Shown: one piece after another, positions 46,041 through 58,859 of the stretch
How the letters are laid out: every line of letters starts with the position of its first letter
Position numbering within the stretch: position 1 is the first letter of the stretch
Assembly: GCA_021613375.1 (NCBI GenBank)
Contig: CM038714.1
Location: 42,187,623-42,251,622, forward strand
DNA length: 64,000 nt
Direction of reading: 5' to 3'
Origin: Megaleporinus macrocephalus
Taxonomy: Eukaryota > Chordata > Actinopteri > Characiformes > Anostomidae
Notes under the pieces: model-generated
Databases searched by the model: none
The model's input: only the letters and a program-made list of their open reading frames with translations
Told to the model about the DNA's origin: nothing
Made by a program: the position numbers and the translations under genes

Positions 46041-47659
46041 TGAAAAAACTAAACATTGTTTTCTTTAAATTTGGTCAGTAAACACGACTATATAGTGTGT
46101 TTAGTAATGTATCGTAAAATTTTTACACAAGGTAAAGTTCAGCTGCTGCCCTCAGACAATGTAGAAAAGTACAACTCAACAAAAATGGAAATAGTCTTTT
46201 TTGGACAGTGAAGATGTGATCGGAGCAGCTGCATAAGTATCCTAAAAGATTTAAATGTACATTATTTTTACTGAATTTTTTTTTTATGAATTAGGTAGCT
46301 TGTGTGTGTGCTCATCCTGAATATGATAGTTAATGAAAATGTAACTATTAGTTTTCTATCATGGAGCTGGACATGGCTAAATTTGAGTTGAGGCCAGAAT
46401 TGAGTTGAACTGAGCCTAGCAAAGAAAAAAGTGCATACTGTAATGACCACCAACTGCCGTCCCAGTCCAGAGAGCAGCTTCAGAGTCTGAAAGCTTGTAT
46501 TTGCATTTCAGTGTGTTGTGTATCATAAATTTAGTGTTTAAATCATAGTATGGCTCAAATGTTGAAGTATATATTTTGTGACCACTGCATATCTCCACAA
46601 ATGTTCCAGCTTTATTATTATTTTCTGACATCATAGTAACAATCTGCCTGCTTTGGAATATGACTTCACTTGTCCACAGAATCAGGTCCACGGGCTGTAC
46701 GTTGCCACAGTAAAGCCTAACATTCTACATTCTAACAGTGATTAATCTTATTCCTGACCTTCATCTTTCCTTAAATAGATCATCTCCATTCAGAATTCTG
46801 TTTATTCCAGGACTTCATATCCATCTGGGAACACTCAGAGAATCTGAGTGGGTGTACACTTAATTTCCATACTGCTACAACAGCACAACTTATATATTTG
46901 TTTCCCAACAGTTGGCAAATAAGGCAAATAATATGAGGTGCAGGATTTTAACCGAATCTAATTCATACTAAGATCTAGACAAGATCACTGCCAGTGAGAT
47001 GACATGTGTCCCATGCTAATCCCAATGTACATGCTTGTTACCTGTCGCAAAGGATTCTCTGGGGTCCAAATGGGGGATCCCTTGTCTTTTGTAGTGCTGA
47101 GATACAAGCCCAGGAGATGGTGACATGAGATCACCTCCGCCATCAGATCCCCTATTCTCCTGGCCTTCCTCACATGGCTGAGCCACCTGAGGCAGGACCA
47201 GGAAAGAAAGAGCCCACCGCTGTTAAAGATAGTCCGAACACGGCTGACACAAAGGCAGCATCCGGTATCAGCTTGCAGTGGCTTTGCCTTGTCGTGCCTC
47301 ACCGTGTCAAGTGACACTGTGGTATATAAGTGAAAGCAGTGATACCTAAGGTGCTTGTAGCGTGACCTTCAACAGAGGTAGCCTCCTTTGTGTGTGTGTG
47401 TGTCTCGTGGAGTCAAAGAGCAGGTTCCGTTTGTCAAACCAACCTACAGTACATGATATGACATCTGCTGTTCTTCCAGAATCTCTTCTTCTACAATCAT
47501 GGATGTTGTAAAGAGAAAGCTGTCCCCCTTTTGTGCGGTAATAGTCTCTGTTCCTACCCGATGAACGTCTGCTGTGAAGATTTGTTTCCATTCAGCCAGA
47601 ACAGCGTTAGTAAGGACACACTGACATTCACTGATTGCTGGGTCACAAACGCCATTCCT
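46041..47659. other. No gene recognised
   Basis: Contains a family-X-like fragment near 46,180 (caaaaatggaaatagtc then ttggacagtgaagatg). The minus strand is open for 110 codons at 47317-46985 and 91 at 46691-46416, without recognisable domains. Confidence 0.35.
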
Positions 47660-48210
47660 AGTGATTTCAAAGATGTTTAATGGAGGCTCATCACTACAAG
47701 TCATTCGTAATGTGTTCAATAGAGTACCATCACTCTATGTCATCTCAGAGGTATTCAGCTGAGCTCTGTCACTTTAATATAATACAAAGGTTTCTAATGG
47801 AGCTTCTTCTCTCCAACTCATCTGAAAGGTTTTTGATGGAGATTCATTACCATGACTCATCTGAACGGTATTTGGTGGAGCTCCATCACTACAACTCATT
47901 CTAAAAATGTTCAGTGGAACTTTCTTCCTAGAGGTAGTCCCAAGGTAGTCCCAAAGGTCATCGATAGACCTTTATTGCTCTAGCCAACCCCATCCGTGTT
48001 TAGTGTTGGGTTTTCAATACAACTTTATCTTAAAGGTGTTCATTGGAGCTCCCATCCAAAAGGTTTTCAGTAGAACGTCACCACTGCAACCTATCCAAAC
48101 GTTGTTCAGTAGAGGTACATCACTCCGACTAATCCTAAAGTCTTCTAATGGAAGTTCAAGAGCTCAAGTCATCCAAAGGGGTTTGATGGTTCTTCATCAC
48201 TCCGGAGAAC
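47660..48210. repeat. Degenerate 38-bp minisatellite
   Basis: Units of the form aaaggtgttcagtggagctc then catcactacaactcatc recur about every 38 bases, roughly 14 diverged copies, with a break near 47,930-48,010. The His/Ser/Tyr-rich 74-codon frame at 47,680-47,904 comes from it. Confidence 0.8.
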
Positions 48211-49708
48211 AAGTTTCCAGCATCCTACAACCCAATGGCAGGGAGCTTTAGTTAATGTTATATGCTGCATATGGTGATCTTAGGCTTGGGTATGACTACT
48301 GTTCTAGCATTCTAACAATGAGTATGCCTTGTATATCTACGGACTAATCCGAATAGGTGTTCTGTGATCCTCATCTTGACTGAGGCTTCTACCAAGGTTG
48401 CCATTGGCAGTTGCACGGCTGTCTGTGGTTGACGGGCTGTCTTTAATGGAGATGAATGCACGTGCAAGTCTTCCCTCCACCTCAGCCATCTGCAGCCAGC
48501 TCCACTAAGGAAAAAGAGACTTTGACTAGTGGGGGGATGGATAAAAATGGAAGGTGGGGGGGTGGTGGGCGTCCACCTCCAATCACGTATCCTACTCGCA
48601 TCCCCCTGTGAGCTATCAGTCAAGTGATCCGCCTGCATGAAATGATTCTGCCCAAATGCATTCAGCTGCCTCGTCTGATTCCTGTAATTTTACCAGCCTC
48701 TATTTATGCACTTGTGTCCTGGAGGGCGTGAGCTACAGTTCCACATATTATTTCTAGACAGAACGTACAGCTTTGGAAATTCAATTTTTTTTCATTGCAA
48801 GCCTTAACACAAGTCTGTTGTTAGAGGCCCTTTTGAAAAGAGAGGTTTAGATATGTATTTTTTTTTCTTTCATTTTAACAACAACCTGGTGATTGCACTT
48901 TCTCCTAGACTCTGTCACTGTTCCACCCTTTCTGGACACTAAAGCAGCGTGGACCATGTCTATATCTGTGGAGAAGTGACTGACCAGTAGCTGTATTACA
49001 AATATAACAGACGTATAGTAAAAAAAGACTTCCATTCACTTAAAAGTGCTCAGCGATGTACATATGATACATCATTCCAACAGAAGTATATGGCTGTGTT
49101 TGACTTTTGCCCCATAAAAAGAAGGAACTGTGTGTGGTCCAAAAAGCAGGCTCCAAAAGCAGAAAATACATAAAAACAGCAAAAGTGGACACACAAGGTT
49201 TATTTTTTCCAGAAGCAATGATATATGATGGTTATAGACATGCCTGTTGATTGCATAAGTGCTTAACTTGTTTGCCCTTCTACAACAGCTGGACTTCAGC
49301 ATGATTAAAGCTGGATTAATCTTTTGTATATTTTCAGTAAACCCATACATTTTGGTGGCAAATGACAAATTACAAGCATTGTTTTCTATTACTTACCATT
49401 AACAGAAAATTTAACTGAGTGCAGACGTTACAGCTTGTAACAGACTGAGGGGCCAGTTGTAACAGTAATTAAAATAATTGGTTATTTGGAGCAAAACACA
49501 TTTAATTCTGTGTTGTTTGAACAAGCTTTCAAAACACTGTTTTATTTAGTTTAAACAAAATAAAAATCCCATTCTGCTGCTGAATTCCCTTAAAATTCAG
49601 ATGAAAATGAAGTACATTGTTTACTACACCAACATGATCAATGTATCTGCTTTCCAAAACCAGAAATATTTTCATATGGAATGTTGATGGTGAAAAAAAT
49701 GGCTGGGA

Positions 49709-49712
<4 letters not shown>
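48211..49712. other. No gene recognised
   Basis: A complex stretch at 48,340-48,640 includes gttgccattggcag (48,397-48,410), a weaker RFX-like site. The rest is AT-leaning with no bounded repeat. Confidence 0.35.

Positions 49713-49805
<93 letters not shown>
49713..49805. repeat. (AT)n microsatellite, 93 bp, one interruption
   Basis: AT dinucleotides with a single G for A near 49,790. Confidence 0.97.
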
Positions 49806-49879
49806 TGCTTTGGGTGCACTTGTCTCTCCACAATGGATGTATATAAAAAAATAAAGCTTCTCTTAAAACAATTGTGAAA

Positions 49880-50010
49880 CAAGACATTAAACACATTCAT
49901 AACAATTTCATGCAATGCACTCTTCAGATGTCTGGTTCCCATCACCCCCACTGTGAACTGTTCTGGTTATGTGTGTTTCTCTAGAGTGGAGCATTTCACA
50001 GAAAGCCACT
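49880..50010 (+). repeat. Dispersed family Y fragment
   Basis: cataacaatttcatgcaatg, cactcttcagatgtctggtt, cccccactgtgaactgttct. Same core as at 20375 and 51150. Confidence 0.55.
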
Positions 50011-51149
50011 CTAACTTATAGCTTTGATGCTTTTTGCCCTCGCTAGGCTGTGGTTCACTCTATATAGTATCATCACATTTTACAATCGCACTATTACATT
50101 GCAATATATTGATAAATCAAGCAGACCCAGCATACCGTTAGCTCTCCTCCTGTCCTCTTTGTCCTTGTACCTGCTGAGCGCATCCGTCTATTGTGCTCAA
50201 GACAGCTACAGCCACATCCTGGCATTTCTCACCTTTGCCTTCTGCAGATCCTGAGAGATGAAGTTGTCCTTTGGGCTGAAGCCAGACATTGGGGCCAGAC
50301 ATTTATTTATTTCTTTCCTCTTTCTTTTAATCTGTTGTCTGTGTGTGTGTGTGCACGCGTGTGGAAGCGAGTGTGTGAGCAAACACAACATGTGTAACAA
50401 AGCACACAGGCACACACCCTTCCAGCTGTTGCGGCCACCCCGGAGAGCTCATTTCCCAGGTGTTACACACATTTTTTCAGTAATCTCCCCTCTCACACAC
50501 ACGCACACACTCCACCGGCCCGCTTAATCTGTGCGCCGGCGGCACCCGCTAGGCGGATTTGGGCTGTCTGTGGAGCGCCATGACAACTGCCGGAGCGGAT
50601 CTCACCCTGGCGTACACGTTCGCAGGATGAGATGGACGTCTAAATTCTGATGGGAGGTTTTCCACGTGTATTCCAGACTTTCATGCATATTAAGGCTTTG
50701 AAAGATCTGAAAAGCCTAGCAAAGTTTGAGCCTTGGGCGTTTACATTTAAATTGCCAGAACATGCAGCCAGCCACATTCTGTTAACATGCTTATCCACAG
50801 CTTGGAGGTCCACAAACGTTGAAACTGTTGACTTGTAAACATGTACCGAAACTTTTCCCCCGTGACGGACACTGGACGTGCAACGTGATTCGGCCACCTA
50901 GAAGTTCACATCAGCTGAAAATGTTCACACACTCATTTTTCTTTTTCTCACGTCATTTAAAAAACGGCAGCTGCTCCATACACTGTGAAAACGTTGTGTA
51001 AAGGTTTCATTCTGAAAGAAGCACATTAAATAGTCCAAACGTCTGTGAAGTATAAGCTTGTGACTTTAGAGAATTCAGATGATTTTGTAAACATCTGGAT
51101 AATTCAAATGTTGAGATGTTGTTTAGTCACTATTATATAAAACAAGGCC
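50011..51149. other. No gene recognised
   Basis: Unique sequence with a short (GT)n at 50,340-50,352 and a GC-richer patch at 50,430-50,640. No exon found. Confidence 0.4.
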
Positions 51150-51330
51150 CTATGCATCAGGCAATGTAGCTATAACCACTTCATGAAATAACTGTCTGTA
51201 GCTTTTAGAAGAATTTAGTGCTTCAGACGTCTGGTTCCTACCACCACCACTGGTTCTCTAACACTTCTTGTCCACTCTGAATGACTTTGTGTGGATCTTA
51301 ACCACTTAACTGTGCAAACATTGTGTTAAA
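51150..51330 (+). repeat. Dispersed family Y fragment
   Basis: gtgcttcagacgtctggttc with taccaccaccactgg and ccactctgaatgactttgtg matches the family core. Confidence 0.5.
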
Positions 51331-52211
51331 CATAAAGTTGTTCCTGTAATGATGCTTATTTTAACAAAACCTTTCAACAAAATATTTTTTGTAGTACCTC
51401 TCTAAGGTCCCACTTCATTTACATACTAAAACATTAACGAACAGCAAAATAACTAAAGTTTTATCCAGGGTGGCGCTACAATTTAAGTGATTATCAGCGA
51501 AAAGTGAGATTTTAAGAAGGTAAAAATGTGAAAATACTGCAATGCCCCCCAGTAAAAGCAGACTGTCCAGTAGTAGCTAAACATTAGCTACAGTTTCTAA
51601 CACTTTTACCAGCCTGTGCCGTTATTTTCTGGTTAAACCAGTCTAATTTAATTGTTTGACCAAAAAACAATGCAATGGGCTGAAATGACTATGCATGGTA
51701 GTCTAAGGACTGACTAGCAGTGCTAGCTAGCGCATGTAGCTTTATTTTCTGAAAGTCTAGTCACCAAACCCCAAATGTGGGTGGCTGCTTTGTAGTGAAA
51801 CTCTTCTCTGATACTATTTTCATGCTATGAAAACAGTATTTGGTTAGCTATAGCTATGAGTTTATTCTCTGTTTATAAGAGATAATTACTGCTAAAGTAC
51901 AAACGTGTTGAAGGCATGTTCAAGCTAAGTTAGCATCCATCCGTTAGCATCACTTGCAGAGGGTGGTTAATTGTTTGTGCCGGCTGGTTTCATTTGACAC
52001 CACAGTTGTAGATTTAAGGTATGACATGTCTGGAGGATAAATTGCTGCCCTTCAATGATTTACTGTCCAGACATTTGGACTGTGCTTTTTCACTGTGTGT
52101 TCTGATGGGATTCGGTTGTTAATTCTGAACAAAAGTGATATACATCTTTAAACCATATTGCTTTTGGCTTAAAACGAGAGTATCTTTGATTTAAATCCAT
52201 ATTTTCTGTCA
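51331..52211. other. No gene recognised
   Basis: AT-leaning sequence. Nothing assignable. Confidence 0.4.
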
Positions 52212-52219
52212 CATATCTA

Positions 52220-53326
52220 CAAAGTTGTCAGAAGTATTTACATTCATTACTCAGGTAGAAGTATAGATACTCAGATTTAAAAATACTTCTGTAGAAGTTG
52301 AAGTATCAACTCAAGCTTTTTACTCAAGTAAAAATGCAAAAGTACTGCTTTCAAAACTACTTATGGTATAAAAGTAAAAGTAATGTAAGGGAAAAATACC
52401 ATTAAGCTTAGGCTGCACCACAGGGGTCTATAGTGCACTAGCCCACCTCCCCAAAAACCCCATTCTTCTAAAAGCCATAATGACTATAATGTTATATTAA
52501 AATGTTAATGTTGATAAATCTGTGATGCACTAGGCTTCCTGTTTCAGCCGCATATACGCCCATTGAAAATGAATGTAATTTAGTTCAATGTAAATATATT
52601 AAAGAAGCATATCTGTTTACTACTGAGCATTAACATGTGTTTCATGAAGCAGAAGATATGATGACTAGTTGTCTGTAAGTATTGTAATGGTGCACAAAAA
52701 AAGCCTTTATTGGAATATAAAAGTACATGAATAAAAACAAGCTAAAAATAAAATAGGAGTAACGAGGCTATGTTTAAAATGTAAGGAGTATAAAGTACTG
52801 ATAATGGAGTCTAAATGTAAGGAGTAGAAAGTACTGATAATGGAGTGTAAATGTAAGGAGTATAAAGTACTGATAATGGAGTCTAAATGTAAGGAGTAGA
52901 AAGTACTGATAATGGAGTGTAAATGTAAAGAGTAGAAAGTACTGATAATGGAGTGTAAATGTAAGGAGTAGAAAGTACTGATAATGGAGTGTAAATGTAA
53001 GGAGTAGAAAGTACTGATAATGGAGTGTAAATGTAAGGAGTAGAAAGTACAGATAATGGAGTGTAAATGTAAGGAGTAGAAAGTACAGATAATGGTGTGT
53101 AAATGTAAGGAGTAGAAAGTACTGATAATGGAGTGTAAATGTAAGGAGTAGAAAGTACTGATAATGGAGTGTAAATGTAAGGAGTAGAAAGTACTGATAA
53201 TGGAGTGAAAATGTAAGGAGTAGAAGTAAAAAGTCAGCTGAAAAATAATTAGACCAGTATAAATAACCAAAATTTCTACTTAAGTAAGGTAACAAATTAT
53301 TTGTACTTTGTTACTTGACACCTCTG
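52220..53326. mobile_element. hAT-type element with 8-bp target duplication and internal minisatellite
   Basis: Left end caaagttgtcagaagtattt and right end ttgttacttgacacctctg form a diverged inverted repeat of the CAGAGGTGTCAAGTA type. The flanks catatcta (52212-52219) and catatctg (53327-53334) agree at 7 of 8 bases. The subterminal text, with actcaagtaaaaatgcaaaa and ggtaacaaattatttgtac, is typical of this family in fishes. There is no transposase. A 36-bp minisatellite fills the right half. Long antisense frames (187 and 173 codons) are by-products. Confidence 0.85.
52771..53225. repeat. 36-bp minisatellite, about 12 copies, inside the hAT element
   Basis: Units of tgtaaatgtaaggagtagaa then agtactgataatggag. 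The first few alternate tct/tgt and tagaaa/tataaa, giving a 72-bp higher-order period before the array becomes monomeric. Confidence 0.97.
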
Positions 53327-53334
53327 CATATCTG

Positions 53335-56320
53335 TGTCCCTGGAACAGAGTCATGGGAAATGCACTTTGCATACAATCAGCATCTGTTATGCTGCTTTAC
53401 TGTAATAGACAGAGCTGCTTGCTATCTACCACAAACAAAAAGTTTCCACTGGGTTAAATCAACTGTTGTAGCCTCGTACGTTAGCTCTAGCCAGTTTAGC
53501 AGGTTTATTGACATTTTTTTTTACCCTGAAAAAAAAAATTTCCACATATAAACGTGTACCACAATCTCCGTGTGTGCCTCACTAGGGTTGCCAGGTGTCC
53601 GATATTGACCCGTAGAGCCTGATTTTGGAGCTCGGTTTGGTACATTAAAATCTCAGGTTGAGTCCCATTCTACAGGTATTCAATTGACCACTGCTCACAG
53701 ATCTATCCGCGTCTAGCTGCTTCTTTCTGACTTTCAAACTTTTATAAGGGTCAAAGGCAAAGTGTGCGTGTAAATATGTTGGGCAGGAAGGTATGAGCAG
53801 TGGATTCTCCCAAAGTTGAAACAAAACCTGTGCCTGTACAGTTTCCTGAAGTGAGATACAGTCTTAAATTATATGATCTTCCAAAGGTGATCAGCGATAG
53901 CCACTCATGGTTAAGGCCTCTGTGGAGGTCTGGGCAGATCTCTGCATGTTAATTGTAGCGGACAGGGGGACCCAGAGAGGAAAATGAATCTGTAATGCGT
54001 TCTCGTGTGGTGGGGTAAGCCGAATGCCAGTCGTCTAATTGCTTTCACACAGTCTTGATTGAATTAGCCGGCCAGGCCTGGGCCTTTAATTGAATCGCAA
54101 AGCCTGGGGATGCTCTGCCAAACCTTCTATCTGTTTCTGTGCTGAAGGCCACGGCTCAACTCTTTCATCACCTTCAGAGTATAGATGATCGTTACTAAAT
54201 AGGGTGGGCTGCTATAGCTTGTGAGCACTAGTGAAAAGATTCAAGGCTAACAGTGGGTCCGTTCCAATCGCTGCTGGAAATGTCAGGTCCTATTTAGAAA
54301 GTTGTATTGTTAATTGATTAGCTTGACCAGATCAGCAGACATTTCTTTATCTATGTAGGAACCTGAGGTGTTTAACTAAACTATTCTGAGCTGTGAAAAG
54401 AGAATTTAGCTAGCAATCTTAAATATGAAGGGCAAAGGCTTGGGTTGCACTTAACAATAACTTTAGTAATCAGTTAATATAGTCACTATTGATCAGATTA
54501 AGTGGTTAATCTATTGGTTGTGTTTATTTTTTTATGAGAAATAGCCTGACCAGCAGTCAGGCTCAACATTGACATCAAGTTTACATTAGATGTCTAAATG
54601 TCAATAAAGCTAATTGGCTTTTGATGTGGCATGAGACCAGATTCAACAATTCTAGTAACACAAGAACAACATCCAATAATTATTGGTACCTTATCTTGTA
54701 TCTTGAACTCAGGTAATGTATCAAATATCTGAAGTCTCTATCTTCAACCACAGCAGGTCATGAATTCCATGATTTTCCTGGTAATGGCTTTAGTCTTTTC
54801 ATGGCTGAAGAAAGACAGACAGCTGGCTCTTTGTCCCTGCCACCTTTTTCAGATTGTGCATATTCAGGTGCAAGGTGTTTAAGGGGACTTACTAAATGTG
54901 TTGTTCCATGTTTTTAGAGGTTCACAACTTCTGATGGCATGTTAGGTGTGTGAGACTTTGTCTGTCCTGCCGTCGCTTGATATAAACCATTATGCTGCAC
55001 GGGATTGTACATTTGACTAGCTCAGAGTCGGATATGTGAGACTAATCCACCAAAAGCTGAAATCCAGCCAAATCCAGTCACCTGCTGATTAATCAGTACA
55101 TCTTTACACCAAACTAAATTTGAAATTCATCTTCCCAAATACTGCATTTGTTTTATTTAGCTAGTGACGTGGCAATCACTTTTAAACCATGATAACATAT
55201 GTGACAGCCCAGTAGTTTTAAGACCCCTAGCATGGAATGTATTGCTGGAATTAATACACATATGACGTTTGGTTGATTTACTAGGTGAAAATAAATCATC
55301 CTCGTCCTAATTTACCAATTTTAAAATAAATTTTAGTGCATAATTTGTGTTTTTGTTAAACATATTACACAATAATTACCATGAATTCTGTACAGGTTAC
55401 TTTTTTTGTTTTATTGTTGTTTTTAATGTATTAAATTCAGCAAAAATGATCTAAGTACGCAAGTTTGTCAGCTAATTGTTAGAATTCCCGGCTGAACAAT
55501 GTGCCAGAAATGTGTCCCGATACTTTCACGATACATGATCGGATATTTATATGCACTCACGCGCAACCGCACACTTCCCCCATCACAGTAGGACCTTCCC
55601 CTCTCATATCCAGCACAGAAAGCCCCTTTGACTCTTCCCCCTTTCTGTGCTTTCAGCACTTTTTTCTGCTGCGCTAACAAATCCTAGCATCTCCTCGTTG
55701 CCCCCCTTCCCATCCCCCCTTCATCTTTTCTTCTTTCACACTCGCGCACACACACACATGCACACACACCTCTACCGTGTGTCTCTTTTAATGTAGCTTT
55801 CATTAAATGCTGCGGTTCCTGGCTGGCTTTGGAATGCTTGAATGGACAGAAAGAAAGAAAACAGGGGAGCTACTATTCTACTATATCCACGTTCAGCCAG
55901 TCTCACAACAAAGCAGCCATTTTGTATGGGTGGGTAATTAGGGGACATGTGTGTGTTGACTAGAGTGTTCGTGCACACACGTTTCACTGTCTGTGCTCAC
56001 GAGTATGTGTAAAACATGTCATGTGTTTTTTTTGCGGAGGGGTCCTTTTGGAGTAGCTGGATTAGCAGCTAGTCGTTTTCCCACTGGGGTCATGGAGAAG
56101 GTCACTCATAGCTAACATGTCTTGCGTAGTGTTATTCCTACACATCTAAGTTGTTGAAATAAATGAAATCATTCATTGTGGCTTTGGGTGAAATGATATG
56201 TTCTAGTGAAAGGTACATAAAAGACACACATCTGAAGGTCTCCCTGTTTTCAGAACCAAACATATCTTCAATTTTTTGCCTTTCTGTGTTTTTTCTTTTC
56301 ACTTTCCGGCAGAATTAGAA
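53335..56320. other. No gene recognised
   Basis: Mostly unique. 53,940-54,130 is GC-balanced with homeodomain-type motifs (gtctaattgc, tttaattgaatc) and may be conserved non-coding. A (CA)n-like tract lies at 55,745-55,769. No exon recognised. Confidence 0.35.
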
Positions 56321-56324
56321 AATT

Positions 56325-56500
56325 CCTCTGCCTTTTAACATTGTGTGGAAATTTTATGATCAACGCACCAAAAGAAATAGTTCAAAAGTCCTTGAGAAAA
56401 AGTCTGGTTCCATTGATTTGCTTGAAACATAAGTATCAATTTTGGAGACAGAAGGTTTCGTTCAGACGGCAGCGATGTACGAGGCTCATCTACTTCAGCC
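56325..56500 (+). repeat. Dispersed family X copy
   Basis: attgtgtggaaattttatga, tcaacgcaccaaaagaaata, aagtctggttccattgattt, tcaattttggagacag. More diverged than 45776-46040. Confidence 0.55.
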
Positions 56501-56591
56501 AGTGATGTTAGGAGTCTTTCTTCTTCCAAAACAGAGCATGATTATCAGAACGGCTCCAGCGTTTCTTAAAAATTCTGTTTAGGCTGGCAAG

Positions 56592-57125
56592 TAGGGGCGG
56601 GCGATATGGCTCTACAATAATATCACGATATTTCATGGTATTTATGTGATAACGATACTCTTGGCAATATGACAAAATAAAAAAAAACATTGAATTAAAA
56701 AAAATATATATATCAACAATACACTACTGCAACAAAATGAAAATTTAATTTTATTATTGCATAAGATATGATATGGCACACCGCTTACTGAGATATTAAA
56801 AAATATAAGAATTTTCATCAGATTGTAACAGAAGTCAATGATCCAGAATGTTACGATACTAAATAATGCACTCCAAATATCTCCATATATCCAGAACTGA
56901 AGTAAAATGAATGATACTGGACAGATAAAATCTGTCTCTAGTAGATAGATAATAGAAAATGAGAAAAGTATGAATTTTTCTTTTGCTACAAACAGTAAAA
57001 AGTAGTACCCTGATGTAATAATTAGAGATGGGTGATATGGCATGATATTTCAGGGTATAATATCGTTCACGATATTTAAAAAATGTTGGCGATATTATTG
57101 TGTACGATATGATATGGCACCCCTA
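56592..57125. mobile_element. hAT-type MITE (gatatgg family), 534 bp, with target duplication
   Basis: Left end taggggcgggcgatatggct; right end gatatgatatggcaccccta, inverse and diverged. The flanks ctggcaag (56584-56591) and ctggagag (57126-57133) agree at 6 of 8 bases. Inner text is rich in atatcacgatat palindromes. A second left-end-like word (tagagatgggtgatatgg, 57,023) lies near the right end. No transposase. Confidence 0.75.
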
Positions 57126-57279
57126 CTGGAGAGATACTTGTAGCCATCAGCAGGATAAAATAATCCCAATTTAAGTTTATTTATTTAAATTTTACTGTTA
57201 TCAACATTACCATAGAAACAATACATGTTTAGACTCCTTTACTATTTTGTGTAGTAAACATAAATGTATATAGTACATA

Positions 57280-57890
57280 AATATAAATATTAGCATTGTG
57301 TAGACATCACAACCCATAATGTCCCAGTAAAGAATTACTATGTTTCTCTACAGTTCCCATGAAACCACCTTTACTTTCCTCTCAACATTTAAAAGTTGCT
57401 GATAAAGCAATGGAATTGTGCTTTCTGATATTGTATGACATAGTGTATTATCAAACATTACATTTTTAACCAGATCATTTCTTCCCTGAAACTGTGACAC
57501 AGAAAGATTAGTGAAGATATTAATGAGTGATTATAGCGTCTCTTAGCTTCATAGCTCCAGTTCAAAACTAAGTTTCTGTATTACACACTATTTATTTCAG
57601 ACCGCTTTGAATGAACGTGTTAACATCTCAGTAATTAACTACTGCATGCTTTTTGAAAAAAAATATTAGTGGACCTTCCATTTTAAACAATATGGCTGTA
57701 GTTTTAAGGGTTTTAAGGTCCAATGTTTTAAATCATTCCGACATGAATGAAAAGTTTCAACAGAATGTTAAACAGTAGAACAGAATCAGGGTCATATAGG
57801 CGTCTACATATCGTGTTGTAGATATTTACTAAAGTAAGCTTACTAACCAGCTAGCTCCAGCTATCAAGTGGCAATAGTGAGTTAATCTGT
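57280..57890 (+). repeat. Dispersed family Y, long copy 1
   Basis: The last ~340 bp repeat at 60345-60690 in the same orientation with about 90 percent agreement by eye: tactgcatgctttttgaaa, ttttaagggttttaaggtcc, gaaaagtttcaacagaatgt, ttactaaccagctagctc. Identity ends at about 57,888 and 60,688, so both stop at the same point of the repeat. Confidence 0.8.
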
Positions 57891-58499
57891 GAGGATAGAA
57901 GAATATAAAAGAAGTAGCACTGCTCCGATGGAATATTCTAACCTCTTGTCAATCATATTGAAGGTCCTTCTCTCTGATAGGTCATTTAAGGACCGGTAGC
58001 CAATGAATGGAAAAGTAAGCACAATGATGGCTGAAGCTCTTGGCAAGAATTCACCTTCAGCAGCTAATAAAAGAAGTGATATAAAAGAAGTAAAACATGA
58101 ACACTGGTGTTGCTTTCCACCACTGGAGACACTCTTGGCAAGTAGAGGGGTGATGCTAAAATCAGAGTGGTTCTTCTAGACAGCCATTAAAGAGTGTGCA
58201 TTTTTATGCTTCACATAAGAAGAACTCCACACGGTTGGCCTGTGTTGCTTATAGGGCTGCTTGATGAGGACAATATACTATTCAATTGCACCCATGACCT
58301 GATACTGTGGCCTGAAGCTTGACCTGCCTTATTTTAAGCAAAATAGCTCTTTGTTGAGAGAGTTTGCATCAGAGCACTACAAAAGCACTCATTTTGAAGT
58401 GGGGTTATGATGGCCAGGGCGTCTGGTAATAACTCTAATTGGTTGGAGGGCTCGTTTTGTCACTGAAATACCCAAGTCTTTATCAAGTCTGATGTTATT
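57891..58499. other. No gene recognised
   Basis: Mixed sequence without exon or bounded repeat. A 12-base phrase, ataaaagaagta, recurs at 57,905 and 58,081. Confidence 0.35.
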
Positions 58500-58640
58500 T
58501 CTGATCAACAGATGATGAACAGACCAACAGTATTGCTCCAAAATGTCTTGGAATAAACTTTTCCATTGACTTCCATTGAAAGTTAAGAACGTTTTTGGCC
58601 CTCTTTTTTAGGAAATTCTTGTTTTTCTTAATCACAGCCT
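58500..58640 (+). repeat. Dispersed family X copy
   Basis: gcaatag-like core replaced by accaacagtattgctccaa, then aatgtcttggaataaac, ttgacttccattgaaagtta, agaacgtttttggccctc. Confidence 0.5.
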
Positions 58641-58859
58641 GAACATCATTCAATATGTTTGGGATCACTTGGCTTGTGAGAGCTAGTAAATTAAACCATC
58701 TCTTAAGGTATAGCTTGTGATTGAGTTGGGGAGAAATATCCCTGCAGCTTTTGTGAAAAGAACTGAAAGCGAATCTGTAGTAGGCAAAGGGTGGACACTA
58801 AATACTCAACTGCTGTTCCTAACTTACTATAGCATTTAAACGTGTTTGTTTTAGCCTAA

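Noticed and set aside
46985..47317. 110-codon antisense frame
   Set aside because: No motif recognised; length is within what chance allows in 64 kb.
52707..53295. Antisense frames of 173 and 187 codons with repeated YSLHLHSIISTF-like units
   Set aside because: They follow the 36-bp minisatellite, whose period is divisible by three, and lie inside a hAT element.
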